DNA of 64,000 nt from an uncultured Collinsella sp. (GTDB lineage Bacteria; Actinomycetota; Coriobacteriia; Coriobacteriales; Coriobacteriaceae). This document shows positions 33,160 to 40,783 of this stretch, one piece after another. Both the position numbers and the translations under genes were made by a program. Each line of letters opens with the position of its first letter. Position 1 is the stretch's first letter. Where the stretch lies: positions 155,003 through 219,002 of the forward strand of contig CAAENX010000002.1 in NCBI GenBank assembly GCA_900757495.1, written 5' to 3'. Under the pieces are notes generated by a model that had not been told where the DNA came from, made no database searches, and saw only the letters and a program-made list of their open reading frames with translations.

Positions 33160-33945
33160 ATGGTCAACTTCACTATCCTGCAGGTCGTCCTTTTGACCCT
33201 GCTGGCCTTCATCAAGCACGTGGACTACTACGGTATCCCGATGATCTTCGTCAATTACGCCGTTTTCTGGGGCCTCATCACCGGAGTCGTCATGGGCGAC
33301 TGGAAGACCGGCCTTGTCATCGGCGGCACCATTCAGCTCATGCAGCTCGGCGTCGCGGGCTTCGGCGGCTCCTCCATTCCCGACTACGGCACGATGGCCA
33401 TCATCGCCACCGCCTACGGCGTGACCCTGGGCTCCGACACGGGCCTCGCCATCGGCCTGCCGGTCGGCATGCTCGGCATCCAGCTCGACGTCGTCGCCAA
33501 GATCCTCAACGGCTTTGTCGTCGAGAAGTCCCAGAAGTTCTGCAACGAGGGTAAGTTCAATCAGATGAACGCCATCCTGTGGGTCTGCCCCGCGCTCTTC
33601 GGCCTGTGCGCCGCCCTGCCCGTCTTTGTCTCCGTGACGCTCGGCCAGCCCGCCGTCAACTGGCTCCTCGAGGTCATGCCCCAGTGGTTCCTCTCCGGCC
33701 TCACCCTCGCCGGCAAGATGCTCCCGGCCGTCGGTATCGCCATGCTGCTCCGCTACATGCCAACCGCCAAGTACTTCCAGTACCTGCTCGCCGGCTTCTT
33801 CCTCTCGGCCTTCCTGAACGTGCCCATCATCGGCGCCGCCATCGTCGGCGTTGCCCTCGCGATTGCGTTCTACCAGCGTGCCGAGAGGGACACCGAGCTC
33901 GCCGCCCACGCTTCCGCAGACGCCTTCATCGGAGAGGATGAGTAA
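33160..33945 (+). CDS. PTS mannose-family EIIC component
   Basis: A 261-residue membrane permease of the mannose/fructose/sorbose family. Hydrophobic segments run through the whole chain; GGTIQLMQLGVAGFGGSSIP is the family signature (about residue 55-75), and GYATAYGV-like sequence follows. It forms the membrane channel with IID, whose gene starts 2 bp after its stop. Confidence 0.93.
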   Translation: MVNFTILQVVLLTLLAFIKHVDYYGIPMIFVNYAVFWGLITGVVMGDWKTGLVIGGTIQLMQLGVAGFGGSSIPDYGTMAIIATAYGVTLGSDTGLAIGLPVGMLGIQLDVVAKILNGFVVEKSQKFCNEGKFNQMNAILWVCPALFGLCAALPVFVSVTLGQPAVNWLLEVMPQWFLSGLTLAGKMLPAVGIAMLLRYMPTAKYFQYLLAGFFLSAFLNVPIIGAAIVGVALAIAFYQRAERDTELAAHASADAFIGEDE

Positions 33946-33947
33946 CC

Positions 33948-34781
33948 ATGGAAAACGAGAACATCACCGCCGTCGCCGAGGGCAAGCCCTCCGGCTACAA
34001 GGTCACCAAGAAGGACCTGCGCAACGCGAACTGGCGCTGGCTCATGAGCGTGTGCACCTTCAACTACCAGACCCAGCAGGGCGCCTCAGTCGCCTACGCC
34101 CTCTCGCCGGTCCTGAGGAAGATCTACACGAACGACGAGGACTATAAGCAAGCGCTCAACAACCACTTCCGCTACTACAACACCCAGCCTTGGCTCGCCG
34201 CCATCATCCTTGGCGCCTGCGTGGCCATGGAGGAGCGCGACGGCCTAGCGGCGGCGGACGCCGTCCAAGACCTGAAGATCGGCACCATGGGACCGCTCGC
34301 CGGCGTCGGCGACTCCCTGCTCATGACCATGATCCCGACCATCATGGGCTCCATCGCCGCCTACATGGCCATCGAGGGCAACCCCGTGGGAGCCGGCATC
34401 TGGTTCGCGCTCATCCTGGCCATCTTCTGGGTCCGCATGCACGCCCTCGAGTTCGGCTACAAGCAGGGCGTGAAGCTCGTCACCGACTTCAGCGAGAAGC
34501 TTCCCAACCTCACTGCCGCCGCCTCCGTGCTCGGCCTCACCGTGGTCGGCTGCCTCATCGCCTCGGTCATCGGCGTCACCTGCCCGATTAGCTTCAGCTT
34601 CGGCGACGTCGCGATGGAGATTCAGCCGCTGCTCGACAAGATCCTGCCTGCCATGATCCCCGCCGCCATCACGGGAAGCGCGTATTACCTTCTTACCAAG
34701 AAGAACGCGAGCATGACGGCCCTCATCCTCGTGGTGATCGTCCTCGCGATGGTCGCCTCCGCCGCCGGCATCCTCGCCTAG
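33948..34781 (+). CDS. PTS mannose-family EIID component
   Basis: A 277-residue membrane protein found only in mannose-family PTS. VTKKDLRNANWRWLMSVCTF opens it; AAIILGACVAMEER and IGTMGPLAGVGDSLLMTMIP are the conserved core, with four to five membrane segments toward the C-terminus. It binds IIC to form the translocator. Confidence 0.94.
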   Translation: MENENITAVAEGKPSGYKVTKKDLRNANWRWLMSVCTFNYQTQQGASVAYALSPVLRKIYTNDEDYKQALNNHFRYYNTQPWLAAIILGACVAMEERDGLAAADAVQDLKIGTMGPLAGVGDSLLMTMIPTIMGSIAAYMAIEGNPVGAGIWFALILAIFWVRMHALEFGYKQGVKLVTDFSEKLPNLTAAASVLGLTVVGCLIASVIGVTCPISFSFGDVAMEIQPLLDKILPAMIPAAITGSAYYLLTKKNASMTALILVVIVLAMVASAAGILA

Positions 34782-34807
34782 CTTCGACCCAAGAGATTGG
34801 TGAATCA

Positions 34808-35206
34808 ATGAGAAAGATAGTTGTGGCGAGCCATTCCCTTCTCGCCCAGGGCTTCAAGGACACCCTCGAGTTCCTTACGGGTAAGGGCGACGCCGTCAAC
34901 GCCGTGTGCGCCTACGTGAACGACAACGGCGAGGGGCTCGACGCGGCGGTCGAGGCGGCTCTTTCGGGCACTGACGAGGTCGTCGTCCTCACCGACGCGT
35001 ACGGCGGCAGCGTGAACCAGCGCTTTTCCCGCTTCGCCTCCGACCGGATCCACGTGATCGCGGGTGTCAACCTCCCGCTCGCCATGACGGTCGCGCTCGC
35101 GCGCCCCGACGAGAAACTCGACTTCGACGCCCTCGTCAACGAGGCGCGCCAGCAGATCATCTACGTGAACGGTGCCAGTTCCGCCGAGTGCGACGACGAC
35201 GAATAG
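34808..35206 (+). CDS. PTS mannose-family EIIA component
   Basis: A 132-residue EIIA accepting phosphate from HPr at His9 (KIVVASHSLLAQGFKDTLE). The fold and VVVLTDAYGGSVNQRF match ManX-type IIA domains. A short acidic tail (ECDDDE) ends it. It lies after IID and 12 bp before the GH172 gene. Confidence 0.92.
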   Translation: MRKIVVASHSLLAQGFKDTLEFLTGKGDAVNAVCAYVNDNGEGLDAAVEAALSGTDEVVVLTDAYGGSVNQRFSRFASDRIHVIAGVNLPLAMTVALARPDEKLDFDALVNEARQQIIYVNGASSAECDDDE

Positions 35207-35218
35207 AGGAGGTCGACG

Positions 35219-36343
35219 ATGAGAGAGTTCCTTAAGGACGTGTGGATGCACGGCGGTGAGGAAAGCCGCGCCATCACCCCCGAGAACATCACGGGCGAGA
35301 AGGGCCGCGCCGCCATGTCGGCCAGCCACCTCGGCGTCGGCCGCAAGGGCTCGTGCTGCGTGCCCCTTGAGTCCGGCGAGACCATCACGCTCGCGGACAT
35401 CGAAGGCCCCGGCATCATCCGCCACATCTGGATGACCGTCCCCGACAAGACCGCCGCCGGCAGCTTCGTCATGCGTGACCTCGTGCTGCGCTTCTACTGG
35501 GACGACGAGGAGACCCCCTCGGTCGAGTGCCCTGTCGGCGACTTCTTCTGCAACGGCTTCGGTGAGCGCGCCATCGTCAACTCGATGCCCATCTGCGTGA
35601 ACCCGACGGGCGGCATGAACTGCTACTTCGAGATGCCCTTCAGGAAGCACGCCAAGGTCACGCTTACGAGCGAGCACCCCGGGTTCATTAAGTACGTCTT
35701 CTACACGTTCAACTACGCGCTCACCGACGTGCCGGACGACGCCATGTACTTCCACGCCCGCTTTAACCGCGAGCGCAGCACCCGCAGGGGCGTCGACTAC
35801 ACCGTGCTCGACGGCGTGCGCGGCAAGGGCTACTACGTCGGCACCTACATGGCCCTGTGCGCCCTGGAGCGCTATTGGTGGGGCGAGGGCGAGATGAAGT
35901 TCTTCCTCGACGGCGACGAGGAGTTCCCCACGGTCACCTCGACGGGAGCCGAGGACTACTTCGGCGGTGCCTGGGCCTTCCTCGACAGGCCGCCCCACGC
36001 GCTGCCCGAGGCGCAGTGCTTCAACACGCTGTTCGCCGGCTACCCGTACCGCTCGACGCGCGACGCCACGCGCGACCGCTTCAGCGCGGGCAAGCCGAAC
36101 CCGAACCCGATGCTCGCGACCAACGACGACGCGCTTCCCAGGCACGGCCTCTACAGGTGGCACCTTCCCGATCCGATCTCGTTCAAGGAGGACCTGCGCG
36201 TGACGTTCCAGGACCTCGGCAACGACGACATCAAGCTCTACGAGCGTGAGGACGACATCTCCACCGTCGCCTACTGGTACCAAAGCGAGCCGCACGCCGT
36301 GCTCGCCCCGTTTGCCGCAAGGCAGGACCGCGTGCCCAGGTAG
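35219..36343 (+). CDS. GH172 (DUF2961) family protein, probable cytoplasmic fructofuranosidase-type enzyme
   Basis: A 374-residue protein with the DUF2961 hallmarks: TLADIEGPGIIRHIWMTVPD near residues 59-78, FYWDDEETPSVECPVGDFF, and TSTGAEDYFGGAW with Glu245 as candidate catalytic residue. Family GH172 acts on alpha-D-fructofuranosides/difructose anhydrides and on D-arabinofuranosides. No signal peptide is present, so it works inside the cell on what the PTS delivers. The next gene is a fructokinase, which favours a fructose-containing substrate. The substrate itself is inference. Confidence 0.75.
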   Translation: MREFLKDVWMHGGEESRAITPENITGEKGRAAMSASHLGVGRKGSCCVPLESGETITLADIEGPGIIRHIWMTVPDKTAAGSFVMRDLVLRFYWDDEETPSVECPVGDFFCNGFGERAIVNSMPICVNPTGGMNCYFEMPFRKHAKVTLTSEHPGFIKYVFYTFNYALTDVPDDAMYFHARFNRERSTRRGVDYTVLDGVRGKGYYVGTYMALCALERYWWGEGEMKFFLDGDEEFPTVTSTGAEDYFGGAWAFLDRPPHALPEAQCFNTLFAGYPYRSTRDATRDRFSAGKPNPNPMLATNDDALPRHGLYRWHLPDPISFKEDLRVTFQDLGNDDIKLYEREDDISTVAYWYQSEPHAVLAPFAARQDRVPR

Positions 36344-36422
36344 GGTCGCCTCGAAACAAGCCAACGTTATGGGCGCCCGCGGTTGACCATGACTGCGGGC
36401 GTCCCTTTGTAAGGAGGATCAC

Positions 36423-37307
36423 ATGAGCGAAAAGCAAATGAGGCTCGGCGCCCTCGAGGCCGGCGGGACCAAGATGGTCTGTGCCGTGGTGTCCGGCGAC
36501 GGCGAGGTCCTCGACCGTATGGAGACCCCGACGCTTACGCCCGCCGAGACTGTCCCGCAGATGATCGAGTGGTTCACCGCCCGCGATGTGGACGCGTTGG
36601 GCATCGGCGCCTTCGGTCCGACCTGCGTCGACCCCAACGACGAGCGCTACGGCTCCATCCTCCAGACGCCCAAGCTCGCGTGGCGAGGCCATGGTCTTCG
36701 CGCCGCGTTCGCCGATGCCCTCGGGATTCCGGTGGCCTACGACACGGACGTGAACGTTGCCTGCCTCGGCGAAGTGGTCTTCGGCTGCTGCAAGGGGCTC
36801 GAGGACGCCGTCTACGTGACCATCGGCACCGGCGTGGGCGCGGGCGTCATGTGCGCGGGCAGGCTCCTTCACGGCATGCTGCACCCCGAGGCCGGCCACA
36901 TGCTGGTAAGGACCCGTCCCACCGAGGAGGGACGCTGCGTCTGCCCGAGCCACGCGAGCTGTCTCGAGGGCCTCGCCTCCGGCCCCGCCATCGCCGCGCG
37001 CTGGGGAAAGCCCGCGGCCGAGCTCGCGGACAACGATGAGGCGTGGGCGCTCGAGGGGGATTATCTGGGGCAGATGTGCGCGAACCTCGTGCTCATGTAC
37101 TCGCCTCGCCGCATCGTCCTCGGCGGCGGCGTGATGCACCAGGAGCAGCTCTACGGCATCGTCCGCAAGAAGACCCTCGAATATCTGGGTGGCTACATCC
37201 AGACCGCCGAGCTTAAGGACATGGAGAGCTACATCTGCGCCCCGGGCTGCGGCGGCGACCAAGGAATCCTCGGCGCGGCCGAGCTGGCAAGAAGGGCGCT
37301 CGCGTAA
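36423..37307 (+). CDS. ROK-family fructokinase
   Basis: A 294-residue sugar kinase. The ATP motif LGALEAGGTKMVCAV and the catalytic Asp in VAYDTDVNVACLGE are seen. The ROK zinc site HPEAGHMLVRT with the CVCPSHASCLEG cysteines is also intact. The EAGGTK start and this zinc-site variant match bacterial fructokinases of the Bacillus YdhR/GmuE type rather than glucokinases. It would turn released fructose into fructose-6-phosphate. ATG 36423 follows TAAGGAGGA. Last gene of the operon. Confidence 0.85.
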   Translation: MSEKQMRLGALEAGGTKMVCAVVSGDGEVLDRMETPTLTPAETVPQMIEWFTARDVDALGIGAFGPTCVDPNDERYGSILQTPKLAWRGHGLRAAFADALGIPVAYDTDVNVACLGEVVFGCCKGLEDAVYVTIGTGVGAGVMCAGRLLHGMLHPEAGHMLVRTRPTEEGRCVCPSHASCLEGLASGPAIAARWGKPAAELADNDEAWALEGDYLGQMCANLVLMYSPRRIVLGGGVMHQEQLYGIVRKKTLEYLGGYIQTAELKDMESYICAPGCGGDQGILGAAELARRALA

Positions 37308-37339
37308 CTTGCGCTCTCTCCGCCATACAACGCGTTAAG

Positions 37340-37391
37340 AAAAGACGAGCGCTTCTTGCCAATTGAGCGGCAAGAAGTGCTCGTCTTTTGC
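37340..37391. terminator. Strong terminator after the PTS/fructokinase operon
   Basis: AAAAGACGAGCGCTTCTTGCC pairs with GGCAAGAAGTGCTCGTCTTTT over about 21 bp with one mismatch; A- and T-runs on both sides make it work in both directions. It lies between this operon and the convergent DegV fragment. Confidence 0.93.
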
Positions 37392-37423
37392 ATTTGTTTT
37401 TGGGGCAGGATGCCCCGCCTCCG

Positions 37424-37720
37424 CTAGAGCCCCTGGACCGCCACACCCACGAGGTTTGGACCGGTGTGGACAAGAAGCGCGGGGCTGATGTCGGAGCGGA
37501 CGACCTCCACCGCGTTGGCCACGCGCTCGCACAGGGCCTGCTCCATGCGGTCGTAGAGGTCGGCGTGGGCTGAGGTGCAGCTCACGGCAAAGCGCACCTT
37601 GGGGTGCTTCTCGACGATGGTGGCGATGAGCTTGACCTCGGTGCGATGCGGTACTTGCACAGCCATTTCGTGTGCGCGAGGCTGTTGGCTTTCTGGGCCA
37701 CAGCAATCACCTTCCCCCTA
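37424..37720 (-). pseudogene. DegV-family C-terminal fragment
   Basis: Only about 75 residues remain. VRFAVSCTSAHADLYDRMEQ and then VVRSDISPALLVHTGPNLVG resemble the end of DegV fatty-acid-binding proteins (the ISPVIGTHTGPG region). The preceding part appears in another frame (KVIAVAQKANSLAHTKWLCK), so there is also a frameshift. The N-terminal lobe is missing. Assignment is from motif resemblance only. Confidence 0.5.
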
Positions 37721-37764
37721 GTATGATGACCTGAACAATCCTCATGCTAGGGGGAAGGTTTTTA
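37709..37764 (+). terminator. Orphan terminator-like hairpin
   Basis: ACCTTCCCCCTAG near 37709-37721 pairs with CTAGGGGGAAGGT ending at 37760, followed by TTTT. No intact gene precedes it on the plus strand; it may be left over from a lost gene. Confidence 0.65.
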
Positions 37765-37824
37765 TGAGTGATTGCACTCATTGGGGACAGACTTAAATGA
37801 GTGCTCTTGAAATGCCGGCGCCTG

Positions 37825-37890
37825 GGGACGTTCTTTTTCTGTCTGCAGTTTGGGACGTTCCTTTTCTGTCGGCAGTTTGGGACGGTCCTT
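37825..37890 (+). repeat. 27-bp tandem repeat, about 2.4 copies
   Basis: GGGACGTTC-TTTTCTGTC-GCAGTTT is repeated at 37825-37851 and 37852-37878 with two differences; GGGACGGTCCTT starts a third copy at 37879. It lies in a 440-bp gap without genes, together with an 8-bp inverted pair CACTCATT/AATGAGTG (37775-37802). Confidence 0.8.
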
Positions 37891-37989
37891 AGAGCTGCAG
37901 CGCGCCATGAGTGACGAGGCTAAGCGGATCATCCTGTCTTTTGAGTTCTAAGCATAAGCCCCTGTCTCTGAGCAATGACCAGTGCGCTT

Positions 37990-38111
37990 TTGTGCGTATT
38001 TGCGTGCGTTGGATTGCGTGAATATGCGTATAGATGCGCCGTTTACGGGGCAAAAATGACCATTTAGCGATGAGATACGCAAAAACGCGCACAGACACGC
38101 GTGTTTGTGCG
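37990..38111 (+). promoter_or_regulatory. Candidate operator region of the dehydrogenase-DeoR operon
   Basis: Between about 37990 and 38040 TGCGT occurs six times. At 38088-38111 there is a 24-bp palindrome with two mismatches (CGCACA-ACACGCGTGT-TGTGCG). It ends 48 bp before the dehydrogenase gene, followed by AATATAGAG as possible -10. The DeoR-type regulator encoded at 39246 is the natural candidate to bind it. Confidence 0.5.
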
Positions 38112-38159
38112 AATATAGAGCTGTCCGAAATGCAAGACGTTCTATGACACAGGAGGTAC

Positions 38160-39242
38160 ATGATGACAGATTCCAAGCGGGTTCCACTCGACTCCGCGGC
38201 AGCAGCAAAGGCAGCGTTCGCTTCGGTTCAGGACAAGCCGTTCCCTAACGATATTTTTACGGCCCCCGAGCTCCGCTGGGCCGTGATCGGTTGCGGTGTT
38301 ATCGCCAACCAGATGGCCCAGTCTCTCGCTCTTGCCGGCCGCAAGCTTGTGGGCGTCGCCAACCGCACGCTGTCCAAGGCTCAGGCTTTTGCTGAGCAGT
38401 ATGGCATCGAGAAGGTCTATGACACGGTCGAGGACCTCTACGCCGATCCGAACATTGATGCAGTCTATATCACCACGCCGCACAACACTCACATCACCTA
38501 CCTGCGAGCCGCTCTGGCAGCTGGTAAGCACGTGCTCTGCGAGAAGGCCATTACCCTCAATTCCGCTGAGCTTGATGAGGCGCGTGCCATCGCCGACGAG
38601 CACAACGTCGTCCTCATGGACGCCACCACGGTGCTTCATATGCCCTTGTATCAAGAGCTGTGCCGTCGCATGGATGCCGGCGAGTTTGGTCGCATGAACC
38701 TCGCCCAGCTCAACTTTGGTAGCTACAAGGAGTACGGCGATCTGACCAATCGCTTCTACAACCGCAACCTTGCTGGCGGTGCCATGCTCGATATTGGCGT
38801 GTATGCCCTGTCCGTCATGCGTCTCTTTATGGCCAGCCAGCCCGCTGAGGTCGTTTCGTTGGGCAACACCTGTGAGACCGGTGTTGACGTTGCGGGCGGC
38901 ATCGTCTGCCGTAATGCCGAACAGCAGCTGGGCGTGGTGAGCCTCACGCTCCACTCCAAGCAGCCCAAGCGCTCGGTCATTAGCTTCGACAAGTGTTATA
39001 TCGAGGTCAACGAATATCCGCGTGCCGATCACGCGACCATCGTGTGGACTGCCGACGGCCACCGCGAGGAGGTCCACGCTGGCACCGAGGCCTACGCACT
39101 GTGCTACGAGATGGCCGATCTTGAGAAGGCCGTTGCCGGCGACGACTCCAAGCGCGAGCTGCTGGATTATGCTTCTGATGTTATGGAGCTTATGACCAAG
39201 CTTCGCGCCGACTGGGGAGTCGTGTACCCCGAGGAGGAGTAA
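38160..39242 (+). CDS. Gfo/Idh/MocA family oxidoreductase
   Basis: A 360-residue NAD(P)-dependent sugar/inositol-type dehydrogenase. The nucleotide-binding turn RWAVIGCGVIANQMAQSL starts at about residue 40. The motif CEKAIT carries the conserved Lys, and GGAMLDIGVYALSVMRLFM holds the catalytic Asp region. About 35 extra residues precede the Rossmann fold. ATG 38160 (or 38163) follows AGGAGGT. It is followed after 3 bp by a DeoR regulator, implying a carbohydrate pathway; the substrate is unknown. Confidence 0.85.
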   Translation: MMTDSKRVPLDSAAAAKAAFASVQDKPFPNDIFTAPELRWAVIGCGVIANQMAQSLALAGRKLVGVANRTLSKAQAFAEQYGIEKVYDTVEDLYADPNIDAVYITTPHNTHITYLRAALAAGKHVLCEKAITLNSAELDEARAIADEHNVVLMDATTVLHMPLYQELCRRMDAGEFGRMNLAQLNFGSYKEYGDLTNRFYNRNLAGGAMLDIGVYALSVMRLFMASQPAEVVSLGNTCETGVDVAGGIVCRNAEQQLGVVSLTLHSKQPKRSVISFDKCYIEVNEYPRADHATIVWTADGHREEVHAGTEAYALCYEMADLEKAVAGDDSKRELLDYASDVMELMTKLRADWGVVYPEEE

Positions 39243-39245
39243 GCG

Positions 39246-39992
39246 ATGCTTGCGGAAGATAGGCTCAACGCGATTGTATCGATGGTGCAGCAGGCCGGCT
39301 CGGTTACCGTTCCGGAGCTTGCTGAGGCCCTGGGCGTGACGGCGTCTACCATTCGGCGCGATCTGCAGACGCTCGACCGAGCGCATCGCATCGCCAAGGT
39401 CCACGGTGGGGCGACGAGTCTTGAGCGCGCGCACGTGACGCGCGACCTAACGCTTAATGAGCGCAGCGACCTCCATAACGATGACAAGGAGCGTATCTGC
39501 GCCCGTGCGGCGGCGCTTGTGGAGCCTGAGAGCTTTGTATACATCGACTCGGGCTCGACGACGCTCAGGCTCATCGAGCATCTTCCCCACCTTGAAGATG
39601 TCACCTACGTGACCGATTCCGTGCTCCATGCTCAGCGCCTTGCTTTGCGGGGTATGCGTACCGTGGTGCTGGGCGGCGAGCTCAAACCCGAGACCGAGGC
39701 GCTCGTTGGCCCCGATGCCTTGGCAACCTTAGATCGCTACAACTTCAACTGTGGCTTTTGGGGCTCTAACGGCATCGCCGCCGAGCAGGGCTTCACGGCG
39801 CCCGATATCGAGGAGGCCCAAGTAAAGCGCATCTCGATGCGTCATACGGCCAAACGCTTCGTAATCTCGGACGCCAGCAAATTTGGCATGGTGGCGCCCG
39901 TCAAGTTCGCGGACTTTCGCGATGCAACGATTATTACCGCAGGCGATGTCCCTGCCAAGTACCGGGCAATGGACAACGTCATCACGGTCTAA
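39246..39992 (+). CDS. DeoR-family transcriptional regulator
   Basis: A 248-residue repressor. The winged helix (about 1-60) contains VPELAEALGVTASTIRRDLQ; the DeoR C-terminal sensor domain has YIDSGSTTLRLIEHL and VLGGELKPETEALVGP, expected to bind a sugar phosphate. It is co-transcribed with the Gfo/Idh/MocA gene and probably regulates it. Confidence 0.9.
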   Translation: MLAEDRLNAIVSMVQQAGSVTVPELAEALGVTASTIRRDLQTLDRAHRIAKVHGGATSLERAHVTRDLTLNERSDLHNDDKERICARAAALVEPESFVYIDSGSTTLRLIEHLPHLEDVTYVTDSVLHAQRLALRGMRTVVLGGELKPETEALVGPDALATLDRYNFNCGFWGSNGIAAEQGFTAPDIEEAQVKRISMRHTAKRFVISDASKFGMVAPVKFADFRDATIITAGDVPAKYRAMDNVITV

Positions 39993-40013
39993 CAGCAAGG
40001 GACGGGCTAAGGC

Positions 40014-40055
40014 CAAAACCACCGCGAAAGGGCAGGAACCTTTGTGGTGGTTTTG
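40014..40055 (+). terminator. Terminator after the DeoR gene
   Basis: CAAAACCACC (40014-40023) pairs with GGTGGTTTTG (40046-40055), with further pairing of AAAGG with CCTTT inside. Confidence 0.8.
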
Positions 40056-40062
40056 ACGTTTG

Positions 40063-40110
40063 TCCAGATAAAACCTGCCAAAATAAACCTGTCCCTTTTT
40101 GGCAGGTTTT
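40063..40110. repeat. Intergenic repeat forming a perfect hairpin, likely bidirectional terminator
   Basis: AAAACCTGCCAAAA (40070-40083) is perfectly complementary to TTTTGGCAGGTTTT (40097-40110), with a 13-nt loop TAAACCTGTCCCT. Related copies are at 2701-2737 (reverse) and 4512-4555. It lies between convergent genes and its A/T flanks suit termination in both directions. Confidence 0.85.
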
Positions 40111-40768
40111 AGGGCTCCCAGGGGCAGGGGGCTTCGATGTGGATGTGCTCGCCGGTTACGGGATGCGTGAAGGACACGCTGTGGGCGTGGAGCATGAGGC
40201 CGCAAGGACGCGGTGTGCCGTACAGGTCGTCGCCAACCAGGGGATGGTGCTCGCTTGCCAGGTGCACGCGAATCTGGTGTTTGCGGCCGGTGAGCAGCTC
40301 GACATCGATATACGAACGCGTGGGCAGGCCTCGACGGCTCTTAAGGCGCTTGAGCACCTTCACGCGCGTCTGCGACGGCTTGCCGCTGGCGCCGACGCGC
40401 ATCTTGCGGCTGTCGTGGCGGTCGCGCGCGATGGGCTTGTCGATGAGCTTCTCGTTCCAGTCGATCTTGCCCTCGGCGAGCGCCAGATAGTGCTTTTCGA
40501 AGGCGTGGTCGATCACCATCTGGTCAAAGGCGGGCTGCGTCTGTTTGTCGAGCGAAAACAAAACCACGCCGGTGGTGTTGCGGTCCAGGCGGTTGAGCGG
40601 CTGCATGTCGGTCGCGGCAAAGCCGTCACCCATCGCCAGCAGCAGGTCGCTGGCGTAGTCGGTGAGCGTGCGCTCGCCGGTGCCGTCGCCGTGGACGATC
40701 ATGCCGGCGGGCTTGTCGATGGCCATGAGCCAGGCGTCGCAGTAAAGGACTTGAGGTTCTTCGTTCAC
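40109..40768 (-). CDS. RluA-family RNA pseudouridine synthase
   Basis: A 219-residue pseudouridine synthase. The catalytic Asp lies in PLNRLDRNTTGVVLFS (about residue 60); LLTGRKHQIRVHLASEHHPL and VGDDLYGTP follow. No S4 domain precedes the catalytic domain. The RNA target cannot be deduced. It lies 15 bp downstream of the U32 gene on the same strand, so the two are probably co-transcribed. Confidence 0.9.
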   Translation of the reverse strand: MNEEPQVLYCDAWLMAIDKPAGMIVHGDGTGERTLTDYASDLLLAMGDGFAATDMQPLNRLDRNTTGVVLFSLDKQTQPAFDQMVIDHAFEKHYLALAEGKIDWNEKLIDKPIARDRHDSRKMRVGASGKPSQTRVKVLKRLKSRRGLPTRSYIDVELLTGRKHQIRVHLASEHHPLVGDDLYGTPRPCGLMLHAHSVSFTHPVTGEHIHIEAPCPWEP

Positions 40769-40783
40769 GTGTAAGCCTTTCGG

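Noticed and set aside
32212..33909. 565-codon minus-strand frame across the PTS genes
   Set aside because: Antisense shadow; composition is typical of reversed GC-rich codons and all PTS motifs are on the plus strand.
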